The translations under genes were made by a program, and so were the position numbers. Positions 58,139-64,000 of a stretch of 64,000 nucleotides of DNA are shown here, in pieces (the stretch's first letter is position 1; the number at the start of each line of letters is the position of its first letter). Below the pieces are notes generated by a model, which saw only the letters and a list, made by a program, of their open reading frames with translations, searched no databases and was not told the DNA's origin. This DNA comes from Prochlorococcus sp. AG-347-G20 (GTDB taxonomy: Bacteria; Cyanobacteriota; Cyanobacteriia; PCC-6307; Cyanobiaceae): the NCBI GenBank assembly GCA_003281645.1, contig QCBJ01000005.1, positions 1 through 64,000 on the forward strand, in the 5' to 3' direction.

Positions 58139-58651
58139 ATAGCCTAATAAAGTCACTAATGTCAGGATGAATCCTAACCAATAAAAAATTAAAGCCAAAT
58201 TATTCAATAAGGTAATTTTTAATGGTGTAAAGAAGGTAATTACTGAAATAAAAAAGAAAAATGTTTTATATTTTCCTAACATTGACGCTGGTAAACCGTC
58301 TTTTGTAGAGTTCCTTAGGCTAGAGATAATTAATTCTCTAAATAAGATTAATGACAAAGACCAGAAGGGTATAAAATTATTTTTACAAAGGAAGGTCAAA
58401 GGAATTAAATAGAATACTTTATCGCTTAAGGGATCAAGGATAGCTCCTAATCTGGTTTTAAGATTAAATTTCCTTGCAATTAACCCGTCAAAATAATCAG
58501 TTAAACCTCCAATAATAATCAATATAAAGACATAAAAAGGTCTGTTAATTTCTAAAAAAAGTATTAATGGAAATACAAGGAAAAGGCGAGATATCGATAA
58601 TAAATTGGGAATATTCAATGCCAAATTTTTAAAATTTTTTCTTAATAACAA
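58112..58651 (-). CDS. pgsA: CDP-diacylglycerol-glycerol-3-phosphate 3-phosphatidyltransferase
   Basis: A 179-residue integral membrane enzyme making phosphatidylglycerophosphate, precursor of phosphatidylglycerol, an essential thylakoid lipid. The CDP-alcohol transferase motif D-G-x2-A-R-x8-G-x3-D-x3-D is complete: Asp55, Gly56, Ala59, Arg60, Gly69, Asp73, Asp77. Four or more helices follow. It converges on the CSP41-like gene with a 27-base overlap. Phosphatidylinositol synthases share the motif, so the exact substrate is by genome context. Confidence 0.92.
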   Translation of the reverse strand: MLLRKNFKNLALNIPNLLSISRLFLVFPLILFLEINRPFYVFILIIIGGLTDYFDGLIARKFNLKTRLGAILDPLSDKVFYLIPLTFLCKNNFIPFWSLSLILFRELIISSLRNSTKDGLPASMLGKYKTFFFFISVITFFTPLKITLLNNLALIFYWLGFILTLVTLLGYLRIKKNII

Positions 58652-58834
58652 ATTAGTTTTTGCATATAAAAAATATATTACACTCTCAACAAGCTTAAAT
58701 TTTAAGTAAAAATTTTAAATGGTTTTTGATGCTAGATTCTAAATTTAATTTAAATCTGAATCCTAAAGATTATAAACTCAACTTCTCTTTATGAATGGTG
58801 ATGTTTTATATTACAAAATTATTCCTTATATCTA

Positions 58835-59446
58835 ATGCAGCCTCATAGCCTAAAGCTATCTCCAGAATCTGATTTGATAAATTCAATTAAAGAATATTCT
58901 TTATCGAATAATTTATACGGGTATGTTTCTGGAGTGGTTGGTAATCTTAGAACAGTTTGTATTCAATGCCCAGGTAATCAAGAGATAAATAAATTTGAAG
59001 GAAATCTAGAAATAGTTTCTTTAAACGGACATTTTAATAAAGGAGATGTTCATTTACATTTGAGTTTTGCAGATGAGGGATGTAGTGTGTTTGGCGGGCA
59101 TCTAGAGGAGGGATGTATTGTAAAAAAAGGTACTGATATATTTTTACTTTCTTTTGAACAGGAAATTATTAATATCTCAAATCATGATTTAATTACTAAT
59201 GAATCACGTGTAAAAGCATATATTTTAAAGGATTGTCCTTGGTCTAAAAGAGCTATTAGATTGCTTAATTCTTTATCTATCCCTCATGAAGTTACTCTTG
59301 TAGACAATGATGAGAGCTTTCAAAAAATTATGGCTCAAAGTAGCCATAATACTTTCCCTCAAATATTTTTGGATAATAAATTTTTTGGAGGATATGATGA
59401 ACTTTCAGAACAAGCAAAATTTGATAACTTAATTTCATTTAAGTAA
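58835..59446 (+). CDS. PPC/DUF296 domain fused to a glutaredoxin
   Basis: A 203-residue two-domain protein. Residues 1-115 form a PPC (DUF296) domain: HSLKLSPESDLINSI, SGVVGNL, GHFNKGDVHLHLSFAD and VFGGHLEEGC, with His73, His75 and His89 likely binding metal. Residues 125-203 are a glutaredoxin-like domain: KAYILKDCPWSKRAIRLL (Cys134 in CPWS, monothiol), then TFPQIFLDNKFFGGYDEL, with the cis-Pro at TFPQI and the Gly-Gly glutathione site. The fusion suggests a redox or Fe-S-linked role. A 183-base AT-rich gap precedes it. Confidence 0.85.
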   Translation: MQPHSLKLSPESDLINSIKEYSLSNNLYGYVSGVVGNLRTVCIQCPGNQEINKFEGNLEIVSLNGHFNKGDVHLHLSFADEGCSVFGGHLEEGCIVKKGTDIFLLSFEQEIINISNHDLITNESRVKAYILKDCPWSKRAIRLLNSLSIPHEVTLVDNDESFQKIMAQSSHNTFPQIFLDNKFFGGYDELSEQAKFDNLISFK

Positions 59447-59456
59447 TCAAAATTTT

Positions 59457-59645
59457 TTAACTATCACGATTAGTAAGCTTTTCAGCAACCAATTCGTCCT
59501 CTAACTGCTTTATTAATCTTGATACAAGACTTTGAAATTCTGGTTGACAACCTTTAAATGCAGCTTTATGTCTTATTGGCTCATTTCTAGTTCTTAAATC
59601 AGTAAGCATTAATTGTAATGCGTCAATTTTGGGATTTATTTTCAT
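59457..59645 (-). CDS. small conserved-looking hypothetical protein
   Basis: A 62-residue soluble helical protein (DALQLMLTDLRTRNEPIRHK, LVSRLIKQLEDELV). Its composition is unusually high in Arg, Leu and Gln for the window, and the sequence looks like a regular coiled-coil or helical bundle. A single cysteine occurs in KGCQPEF. No family is recognised. It converges on the PPC-glutaredoxin gene with ten bases between stops, and an SDR gene is 28 bases upstream on the same strand. Confidence 0.55.
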   Translation of the reverse strand: MKINPKIDALQLMLTDLRTRNEPIRHKAAFKGCQPEFQSLVSRLIKQLEDELVAEKLTNRDS

Positions 59646-59672
59646 AAGTTTTAATTAATATATTTACATCTT

Positions 59673-60332
59673 TTAAATCATTTGCATAGCTTTTTTAAAA
59701 GATATCTTTTTATTATCATTTGAACTTGTAACTTCTATTAATTTATTTATGGATTCTTTGTTTTTTAAAGAATCTATACAACATTGCGCAACTAATCTTC
59801 TTGGTATTGATCCATTAATTTGAGTATCTTCTTTTGAATAATTTATATTTTCTGATTTAATATCTTCATTTTCCTTTAATCCTCCAGGTCTAATAATAGT
59901 CCATTCAAAATTTGAATTGCGTAGAAAGTTTTCACCTAATTTCTTCCAAATAAGAATTAAACCAAATAAGTTTAATGGATGAAATAATTTACCAGTACAA
60001 AGGGAACTAACTAGAATAACTCTTTTAATACCAACTCTTTTGCAACTCTCTAATTGCCTGTATACACCTAATGCATCAACCTTTGCAGGACCGGTTAAAT
60101 CTAATGATGCTCTCGCTCCAGTCGCAATTATCAAAGCATCAATATCTTTTAAAGCTTTATCAAGTTCCCCTTCTTTGTCTAAAGAAACCCTTATTGTTTC
60201 TAAACGCTCTAGTCCTGCTGAGACTTTTGAATTCTTTCTGATGATTTGCCTTACTTTATATCCTTTCTTAACTGCTTCTTCGGAAATTCTATAACCTGTT
60301 TTCCCCGATGCACCAGTAATTGCTATTTTCAT
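59673..60332 (-). CDS. atypical short-chain dehydrogenase (NAD(P)-binding)
   Basis: A 219-residue single-domain SDR-like protein: AITGASGKTGYRISEEAVKKGY (dinucleotide motif), LIIATGARASLDLTGPAKVD and VILVSSLCTGK, then IRPGGLKEN. Length and lack of the Tyr-x3-Lys pair place it with the atypical NAD(P)-binding proteins such as the Tic62/Ycf39 group. These serve as redox sensors, reductases or assembly helpers; the role here is unknown. The gene ends with SFKKAMQMI and is 28 bases upstream of the small 62-residue gene. Confidence 0.8.
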   Translation of the reverse strand: MKIAITGASGKTGYRISEEAVKKGYKVRQIIRKNSKVSAGLERLETIRVSLDKEGELDKALKDIDALIIATGARASLDLTGPAKVDALGVYRQLESCKRVGIKRVILVSSLCTGKLFHPLNLFGLILIWKKLGENFLRNSNFEWTIIRPGGLKENEDIKSENINYSKEDTQINGSIPRRLVAQCCIDSLKNKESINKLIEVTSSNDNKKISFKKAMQMI

Positions 60333-60368
60333 GATTTAAAAAACTAATTTTAATATTATATAAATTTC

Positions 60369-61022
60369 TTAAGGCTTTTTACATATAAATTTCTTTTTTC
60401 TTTTGGGATAAAGAGTGCGACATAAATAACATTTTGTTCCATCACAGCCTCTTGCTGTACAGTATTCTCTGCCATAAAAGATTATTTGCAAATGTAAAGT
60501 ATTCCAATCATTAATAGGAAATATTTTTTTTAAGTCTTTTTCTGTTTGAACTACGCTATCGCCATTTGATAGGCCCCATCTTTGTGCCAACCTGTGTATG
60601 TGAGTATCAACTGGGAATGAGGGTATTTTAAACACTTGAGACATTACAACTGATGCTGTTTTATGACCTACCCCTGGAAGAGATTCAAGCTTCTCAAAAG
60701 AATCTGGGACCGTACCATTATGCTTCTCAATCAATAATTTAGATAAATTATAGATATTCTTTGATTTTTGATTGGATAGACCTAAAAATTTTATGTATTC
60801 GTAAATGCCATTAATACCAAGCTGCATCATCTTTTCTGGATTATCTGCAACTTTAAATAAGCTTTTCGTTAATTCATTAACTTTTTTATCTGTTGATTGT
60901 GCACTTAAAACTACGGCTACCAGAAGAGTATATGCATTTGTATGATCAAGGGGTATTGGAGGCGATGGATATAGCTTTTTGAGTTCCTTGCGTATTATTT
61001 CTGCTCTTTCAGACTTTCTCAT
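60369..61022 (-). CDS. nth: endonuclease III
   Basis: A 217-residue DNA glycosylase/AP lyase that removes oxidised pyrimidines. The helix-hairpin-helix LPGVGHKTASVVM includes the catalytic Lys; the catalytic Asp is in FPVDTHIHRLAQRWG. The C-terminal iron-sulfur region has cysteines spaced C-x4-C-x4-C-x2-C (CTARGCDGTKCYLC) plus one more near the end (FICKKP), different from the E. coli C-x6-C-x2-C-x5-C. The length is near normal. It is divergent from the futC-like gene over 77 bases. Confidence 0.92.
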   Translation of the reverse strand: MRKSERAEIIRKELKKLYPSPPIPLDHTNAYTLLVAVVLSAQSTDKKVNELTKSLFKVADNPEKMMQLGINGIYEYIKFLGLSNQKSKNIYNLSKLLIEKHNGTVPDSFEKLESLPGVGHKTASVVMSQVFKIPSFPVDTHIHRLAQRWGLSNGDSVVQTEKDLKKIFPINDWNTLHLQIIFYGREYCTARGCDGTKCYLCRTLYPKRKKKFICKKP

Positions 61023-61042
61023 TAAATTTGAAAATTAAATGG

Positions 61043-61058
61043 TGTATAAAATTATACA
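61043..61058. promoter_or_regulatory. GTA-N8-TAC palindrome upstream of futC-like gene
   Basis: Perfect arms TGTATAA (61043-61049) and TTATACA (61052-61058) around AA. The inner part reads GTA (61044-61046), eight bases, TAC (61055-61057), which is the NtcA/CRP-FNR family recognition pattern. It is 41 bases upstream of the futC-like start and 20 bases upstream of nth. A Crp-family gene lies about 2.2 kb away. Confidence 0.5.
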
Positions 61059-61099
61059 TGGGACATTTTAGGTGAATATTTTCTGCTAACTTAATATAT

Positions 61100-62176
61100 T
61101 TGAATAAGAAGAACTTAGTGAAAAATGATGCGTTAATAATTGATGATTTGCATCATAAATATGATAAGCGAGAATGTTCAAATTGGATATTAAACCAAAT
61201 TAACCTGAAAATTGAAAATGGCGAATTGTTAGGGTTGCTTGGTCCTTCTGGTTGCGGAAAAACTACTCTTTTAAGATTAATCGCGGGGTTCGAATATCCC
61301 TCTAGTGGGATGATTTCTCTAAATGATAAGGAAATTTCAAGTAGTCAAAAAATTCTTTGTCCTGAGAAAAGAAATATTGGTATGGTTTTTCAAGACTATG
61401 CACTTTTCCCTCACTTAACTGTTTTGGAAAATGTAATTTTTGGTTTGAAAAACAAAAAAGACAGATCTAGAGTTAATTATTTATTGAATGTTGTTGGTCT
61501 TGATAGTTTTGTTGAAAGGTACCCACATGAACTGTCTGGAGGCCAAAAACAAAGACTCGCAATTGCGAGAGCTCTTGCTCCAGGTACAAATTTTATTTTA
61601 TTAGATGAGCCTTTTTGTAGTCTTGATATGCATGTCAAACTAAAATTGAGAAGTGAACTCCCTAATATCCTAAAAGGTTGTAATGCAAGCGGATTGATGG
61701 TTACTCATGATCCGGAAGAAGCGATGTCAATTTGCGATAAGGTCGCCGTCATGAATGATGGGAAAATACATCAAATTGATACGCCAATAAACCTTCTAAA
61801 TAATCCCAAGACCATATTTGTTAGTAGTTTTATTTTGGGTAATAATATTATTAATCTCAAAAAAAATGGTAATTCATATATTTCTTGTTTAGGTGAAATA
61901 AATTGTTCAGAGTATCTGAAAAATACAGGTATCAAAAGTATGTCAATTTCGCCTAAATTTATTTCAATTAAAAGATCAGAATCTGGTGATGCGATTGTTA
62001 TGTCTAAAGAATTTCTTGGAGAATTTCTTATATATAAAGTATCTATTAATGGAAACATATTACGGGTTAGAACTGATATTAATAATTTTCTAAATAATGG
62101 TGATAAATGTTCTCTTTCTATAAATAAAAATAGTTATTATTTTTTATATCCTGGAGCACATAAGGTATATATATAG
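61100..62176 (+). CDS. futC: iron(III) ABC transporter ATPase (FutC/FbpC-like)
   Basis: A 358-residue ATPase of the iron/polyamine/sulfate importer group. Walker A GPSGCGKTT (48-56), MVFQDYALFPHLTVLENV (Q-loop), signature LSGGQKQRLAIARAL, Walker B LLDEPFCSLD and MVTHDPEEAM. The last ~120 residues form a TOBE-like regulatory domain (SMSISPKFISIKR). Assignment to iron follows from the neighbouring ferritin and Fur-box-like sites; FutA and FutB are not here. Start TTG 61100. A 244-base gap follows before ferritin. Confidence 0.75.
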   Translation: MNKKNLVKNDALIIDDLHHKYDKRECSNWILNQINLKIENGELLGLLGPSGCGKTTLLRLIAGFEYPSSGMISLNDKEISSSQKILCPEKRNIGMVFQDYALFPHLTVLENVIFGLKNKKDRSRVNYLLNVVGLDSFVERYPHELSGGQKQRLAIARALAPGTNFILLDEPFCSLDMHVKLKLRSELPNILKGCNASGLMVTHDPEEAMSICDKVAVMNDGKIHQIDTPINLLNNPKTIFVSSFILGNNIINLKKNGNSYISCLGEINCSEYLKNTGIKSMSISPKFISIKRSESGDAIVMSKEFLGEFLIYKVSINGNILRVRTDINNFLNNGDKCSLSINKNSYYFLYPGAHKVYI

Positions 62177-62187
62177 AATTTATTTAT

Positions 62188-62205
62188 AGGCAATTACACT
62201 TGCCT
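62188..62205 (+). repeat. small hairpin after futC-like gene
   Basis: AGGCAA (62188-62193), loop TTACAC (62194-62199), TTGCCT (62200-62205): a perfect 6-bp stem 12 bases after the futC-like stop. No T-run follows directly (CCCTTCC comes next), so it is at best a weak terminator or an mRNA 3' end structure. Confidence 0.35.
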
Positions 62206-62316
62206 CCCTTCCAATTAGAGCATTTTTTCTTTTTACATTTCTTTTTTTTACTTTTATATATTTTTTTAGTTAATAGCAGTTCAGAAAAACTGTATTCTGA
62301 ATTCATTTATAGTATT

Positions 62317-62335
62317 GCGAGTGATTTTCATTATC
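62317..62335. promoter_or_regulatory. Fur-box-like site upstream of ferritin
   Basis: The 19-mer ending TTTTCATTATC matches the classic GATAATGATAATCATTATC consensus at 14 of 19 positions by direct comparison; the right half (TCATTATC) is exact. It is 86 bases before the ferritin ATG. The rest of the 62177-62420 spacer is AT-rich with no gene I can support. Confidence 0.45.
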
Positions 62336-62420
62336 ATATTATTAAATTTAATTTAAAGGATTTATTAATTACTAATTTATACAAAATGTTGTATTATTTA
62401 TTTAGATACTTATCCCAAAA

Positions 62421-62975
62421 ATGAATGAAAATAATCTAAAAACAAAGAAATTAATTAATTTTGGTCCATCTGGAAGAGCTGTCGCTCAACCGATAGATAA
62501 TATTTTATTGGATAACATTTTTGAACATCTAACAATGGAAAGATTTGCCAATGTTCAATATTTTTCTATGTATCTATGGTTTCAAGAACGTGATTTAAAT
62601 GGATTTGCCTCTCATTTTCTTAGTGAATCACAAGGCGAAATGGAACATGCTCAGAAATTTGCAGATTACTTAATCGCAAGAGGACAAAGCGTAAAATTAG
62701 ATGAAATTCCTGCACCTGTTCAAACATGGGATTCTATAGAGGAACTGATTTCTTATTCTTTTAATATGGAGGCTGATTTAACTTCATCTCTACAACAACT
62801 TTATTCCATATCAGAAAGAATTTCAGATACAAGAACTAACGTATTTTTAGATCCTATTATAGAGGCTCAAACACAATCAGAAGATGAATTTGCGAACATA
62901 CTGGGCAAGGTAAAGTTTGCTTCTAATCAACCTTCGGCAATATTACTAATAGATAGTGATTTAAAGAAAAAATAA
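62421..62975 (+). CDS. ftn: ferritin
   Basis: A 184-residue four-helix ferritin. Ferroxidase-site residues by pattern: Glu40 in TMERFANVQYFSM, Glu73/Glu75 with His77 in SQGEMEHAQKF, Glu117 in NMEADL, and the Gln150/Glu154 block AQTQSEDEF. An N-terminal extension of about 25 residues (INFGPSGRAVAQPIDNILL) precedes the bundle, as in marine cyanobacterial and diatom-type ferritins. It stores iron in the cytoplasm. Neighbours are the FutC-like ATPase and a Crp-family regulator, suggesting an iron unit. It overlaps the convergent small gene by 15 bases. Confidence 0.9.
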   Translation: MNENNLKTKKLINFGPSGRAVAQPIDNILLDNIFEHLTMERFANVQYFSMYLWFQERDLNGFASHFLSESQGEMEHAQKFADYLIARGQSVKLDEIPAPVQTWDSIEELISYSFNMEADLTSSLQQLYSISERISDTRTNVFLDPIIEAQTQSEDEFANILGKVKFASNQPSAILLIDSDLKKK

Positions 62976-63248
62976 ATTACTTTCAAGTTTATTTTCATTC
63001 AATGTCCTTTTGGTTATTTCAAAAAGTAAATTCGAAAAGTTAATTTTCTCATTATTTTTATTTAAGAGTTCAGCTATTTTATAAATCTCATTAACTCTTT
63101 TAAAAATATTTTTGTTTTCAGCAAATAATCTTCCCTTCAATGCTTTATTTTCTGTAGTTTTATAGGATTGCTTGATATTTCTGAGTCTATTCGATAAAAC
63201 ATCAACTTCCATTAACAAGTTGTTTGTAAGTGATTGTGATTCCTGCAT
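62961..63248 (-). CDS. small hypothetical helical protein of the iron island
   Basis: I choose ATG 63246-63248, four bases after the Crp-gene stop, giving 95 residues; the longer frame to 63308 would overlap the regulator by 56 bases. The protein is a Lys/Asn/Glu-rich helical bundle (LLMEVDVLSNRLRNIKQSY, NKNIFKRVNEIYKIAELL) with no cysteine, membrane helix or signal. Co-transcription with the regulator gene is likely. It overlaps the end of ferritin. No family recognised. Confidence 0.6.
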   Translation of the reverse strand: MQESQSLTNNLLMEVDVLSNRLRNIKQSYKTTENKALKGRLFAENKNIFKRVNEIYKIAELLNKNNEKINFSNLLFEITKRTLNENKLESNLFFL

Positions 63249-63252
63249 GTTT

Positions 63253-63840
63253 TTATAGCGGCGATGTTTCAATAAAAGAAGGTGCAACACTGACTGTTTG
63301 TGTTCCAATAGGAGCTATTAATAACTCAGATGATCTTAATTTAGAAATTAATCTTGTTGACGTTACACGAGTAGAACCGATTAATTCACCAATTCTTTCG
63401 TGGGTTAACCTAAAAGGTAACTCACACCATTGCCCACATCTCCTACCTAAACGATTTACTAGTATTGAAAACAACGCTTGTAATCTCTGCTCTGCATTTC
63501 CTAAGTGTCTAATCCTAAGGAGTTGCAAAGTCCATTCATTTACTGCATCGAAACCAATATTCTCATCAATATTCACATTGCTGTGAAATGATAAATCTGT
63601 TAGTGCTTCAACACAGACACCTTCGCTACATAAAAGGTCCGTTCTTAATTGATCTCCTGATTGTAAAAATGCGAGTGTCATTCCTTCAGTTTCTTCACAA
63701 GGGCAATAAACTCTAGCAATTCCACTTTCAACTTCTAGGCATGTCCCTTTTGGTCTTGATGAGGGATCTATTAATACGGATTGTCCAGTTATTATTCTTA
63801 CTGATTTTGAGGGAGATTCTCCATAACTATGGAAATTCAT
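63253..63840 (-). CDS. Crp/Fnr-family transcriptional regulator, cysteine-rich
   Basis: I choose ATG 63838-63840, giving 195 residues; the frame reaches 63873 but that would place coding sequence inside a near-perfect Fur box. The N-terminal half has a cupin-like sensor domain (RIITGQSVLIDP, GIARVYCPCEETEGMTLAFLQSGDQL). The C-terminal winged helix has LTHERIGELIGSTRVTSTRLISKL as recognition helices. It has seven cysteines (34, 46, 48, 71, 76, 135, 139), unusually many, as CPC, CSEGVC and CGQWC. It lacks the cAMP-binding arginine pattern. Likely regulator of the adjacent iron genes. Confidence 0.85.
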   Translation of the reverse strand: MNFHSYGESPSKSVRIITGQSVLIDPSSRPKGTCLEVESGIARVYCPCEETEGMTLAFLQSGDQLRTDLLCSEGVCVEALTDLSFHSNVNIDENIGFDAVNEWTLQLLRIRHLGNAEQRLQALFSILVNRLGRRCGQWCELPFRLTHERIGELIGSTRVTSTRLISKLRSSELLIAPIGTQTVSVAPSFIETSPL

Positions 63841-63852
63841 TAATTTAAATTT

Positions 63853-63871
63853 GATAATGAGAATTATTATC
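63853..63871. promoter_or_regulatory. Fur box upstream of the Crp-family gene
   Basis: GATAATGAGAATTATTATC agrees with the consensus GATAATGATAATCATTATC at 17 of 19 positions by direct comparison. It lies 13 bases upstream of the chosen start of the Crp-family gene, overlapping its promoter or leader. Fur with iron would repress there. Confidence 0.8.
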
Positions 63872-63897
63872 AATTATGCACTATAAAATTACTTATT

Positions 63898-63916
63898 GCA
63901 ATAGATTCTCATTATC
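63898..63916. promoter_or_regulatory. second Fur-box-like site, upstream side of the same intergenic region
   Basis: The 19-mer ending GATTCTCATTATC matches the Fur consensus at 13 of 19 positions; the right half TCATTATC is exact. It is 27 bases from the first box. It may serve the Crp-family gene or a plus-strand gene beginning near or beyond the window end. Confidence 0.5.
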
Positions 63917-64000
63917 ATCACATTTCTGAAGTTTTTCTTTACAAAGTATTTATGAATATAATTTAGGTAGAAATTCTAAATAATTTTTCTTAAATGATCG

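Noticed and set aside
58652-58834. Spacer between pgsA and PPC-glutaredoxin as RNA gene
   Set aside because: No stable helix, tRNA-like or known small RNA motif seen; a 21-codon frame there has no protein character.
62200-62424. 74-codon frame between futC-like gene and ferritin
   Set aside because: Phe/Leu/Tyr-heavy translation of T-rich DNA, TTG start within a hairpin, overlap with the ferritin ATG; more likely an untranslated leader holding a Fur-like site.
63841-63873. N-terminal extension of the Crp-family regulator
   Set aside because: It would encode IIIL-type residues from the Fur box itself; the ATG at 63838-63840 starts the folded part.
63994-64000. ATG near the window end as start of another gene
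   Set aside because: Only two codons are visible, so nothing can be supported.

Overview
The window reads as a slice of a small, streamlined, very AT-rich cyanobacterial genome, most likely a high-light type Prochlorococcus. The basis is the gene content (petN, thf1, pcyA without any phycobilisome gene, chlP, ccsA, sir, glpX, both class I and class II fructose-bisphosphate aldolases, hisA, SipA, Ycf55/DUF3685-like, CSP41-like), very short spacers, many TTG/GTG or ATGA-overlap starts, and no mobile elements. I saw no tRNA, rRNA, CRISPR array, insertion sequence or phage gene. No stretch longer than about 300 bases lacks a gene. Strain-level identity is not resolved.

Layout. 1-6.8 kb: small unknown ORFs, a hidden petN gene, then a proteostasis group (thf1, clpP, ftsH), sipA and a pair of M16 peptidase-like genes. 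6.8-11.5 kb, plus strand: pcyA, a DevBCA-type exporter, a basic mini-protein and a glycosyltransferase. 11.5-16.6 kb: rpsB-tsf with a structured leader, an unknown protein and recG. 16.6-25.9 kb: two M15 (VanX/VanY-like) peptidases, sir, glyS, chlP, typA, DUF309. 25.9-35.6 kb: lptB, ccsA, divergent rpe/glpX, hemA, glgC, gnd, pgl, a CIA30 protein. 35.6-41.2 kb: ilvD, a degenerate UPRTase-like gene, a lumenal pentapeptide protein, a CobW GTPase, a mini zinc-ribbon protein, purS-purQ. 41.2-57.1 kb: a long minus-strand block with both aldolases, a Gfo/Idh oxidoreductase, accD, prk, leuB, lpxD, proB, yqeG, DUF3727, ruvX, a GNAT-like protein, an F420-ligase-like protein, a thioredoxin-fold protein, DUF3685 and hisA. 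57.2-61.0 kb: CSP41-like, pgsA, a PPC-glutaredoxin fusion, an SDR and nth. 61.0-64.0 kb: an iron island (FutC-like ATPase, ferritin, a cysteine-rich Crp-family regulator) with Fur-box-like sites.

How the genes work together. Carbon metabolism dominates: rpe, glpX, fbaA, fda and prk supply Calvin-cycle steps, gnd and pgl the oxidative pentose phosphate pathway, and glgC glycogen storage. Pigment and electron transport genes (hemA, chlP, pcyA, ccsA, petN) are spread between them.

Strongest leads: (i) an H-type pseudoknot with a competing hairpin in the rpsB leader; (ii) a petN reading frame with no ATG/GTG/TTG at its expected start; (iii) an iron-responsive island with one near-consensus Fur box, two weaker ones and a GTA-N8-TAC palindrome, next to a Crp-family protein with seven cysteines; (iv) a PPC(DUF296)-glutaredoxin fusion; (v) a phosphoribulokinase of the short, proteobacterial type. 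All functional calls are by recognition of motifs by eye; no alignment or search was run.
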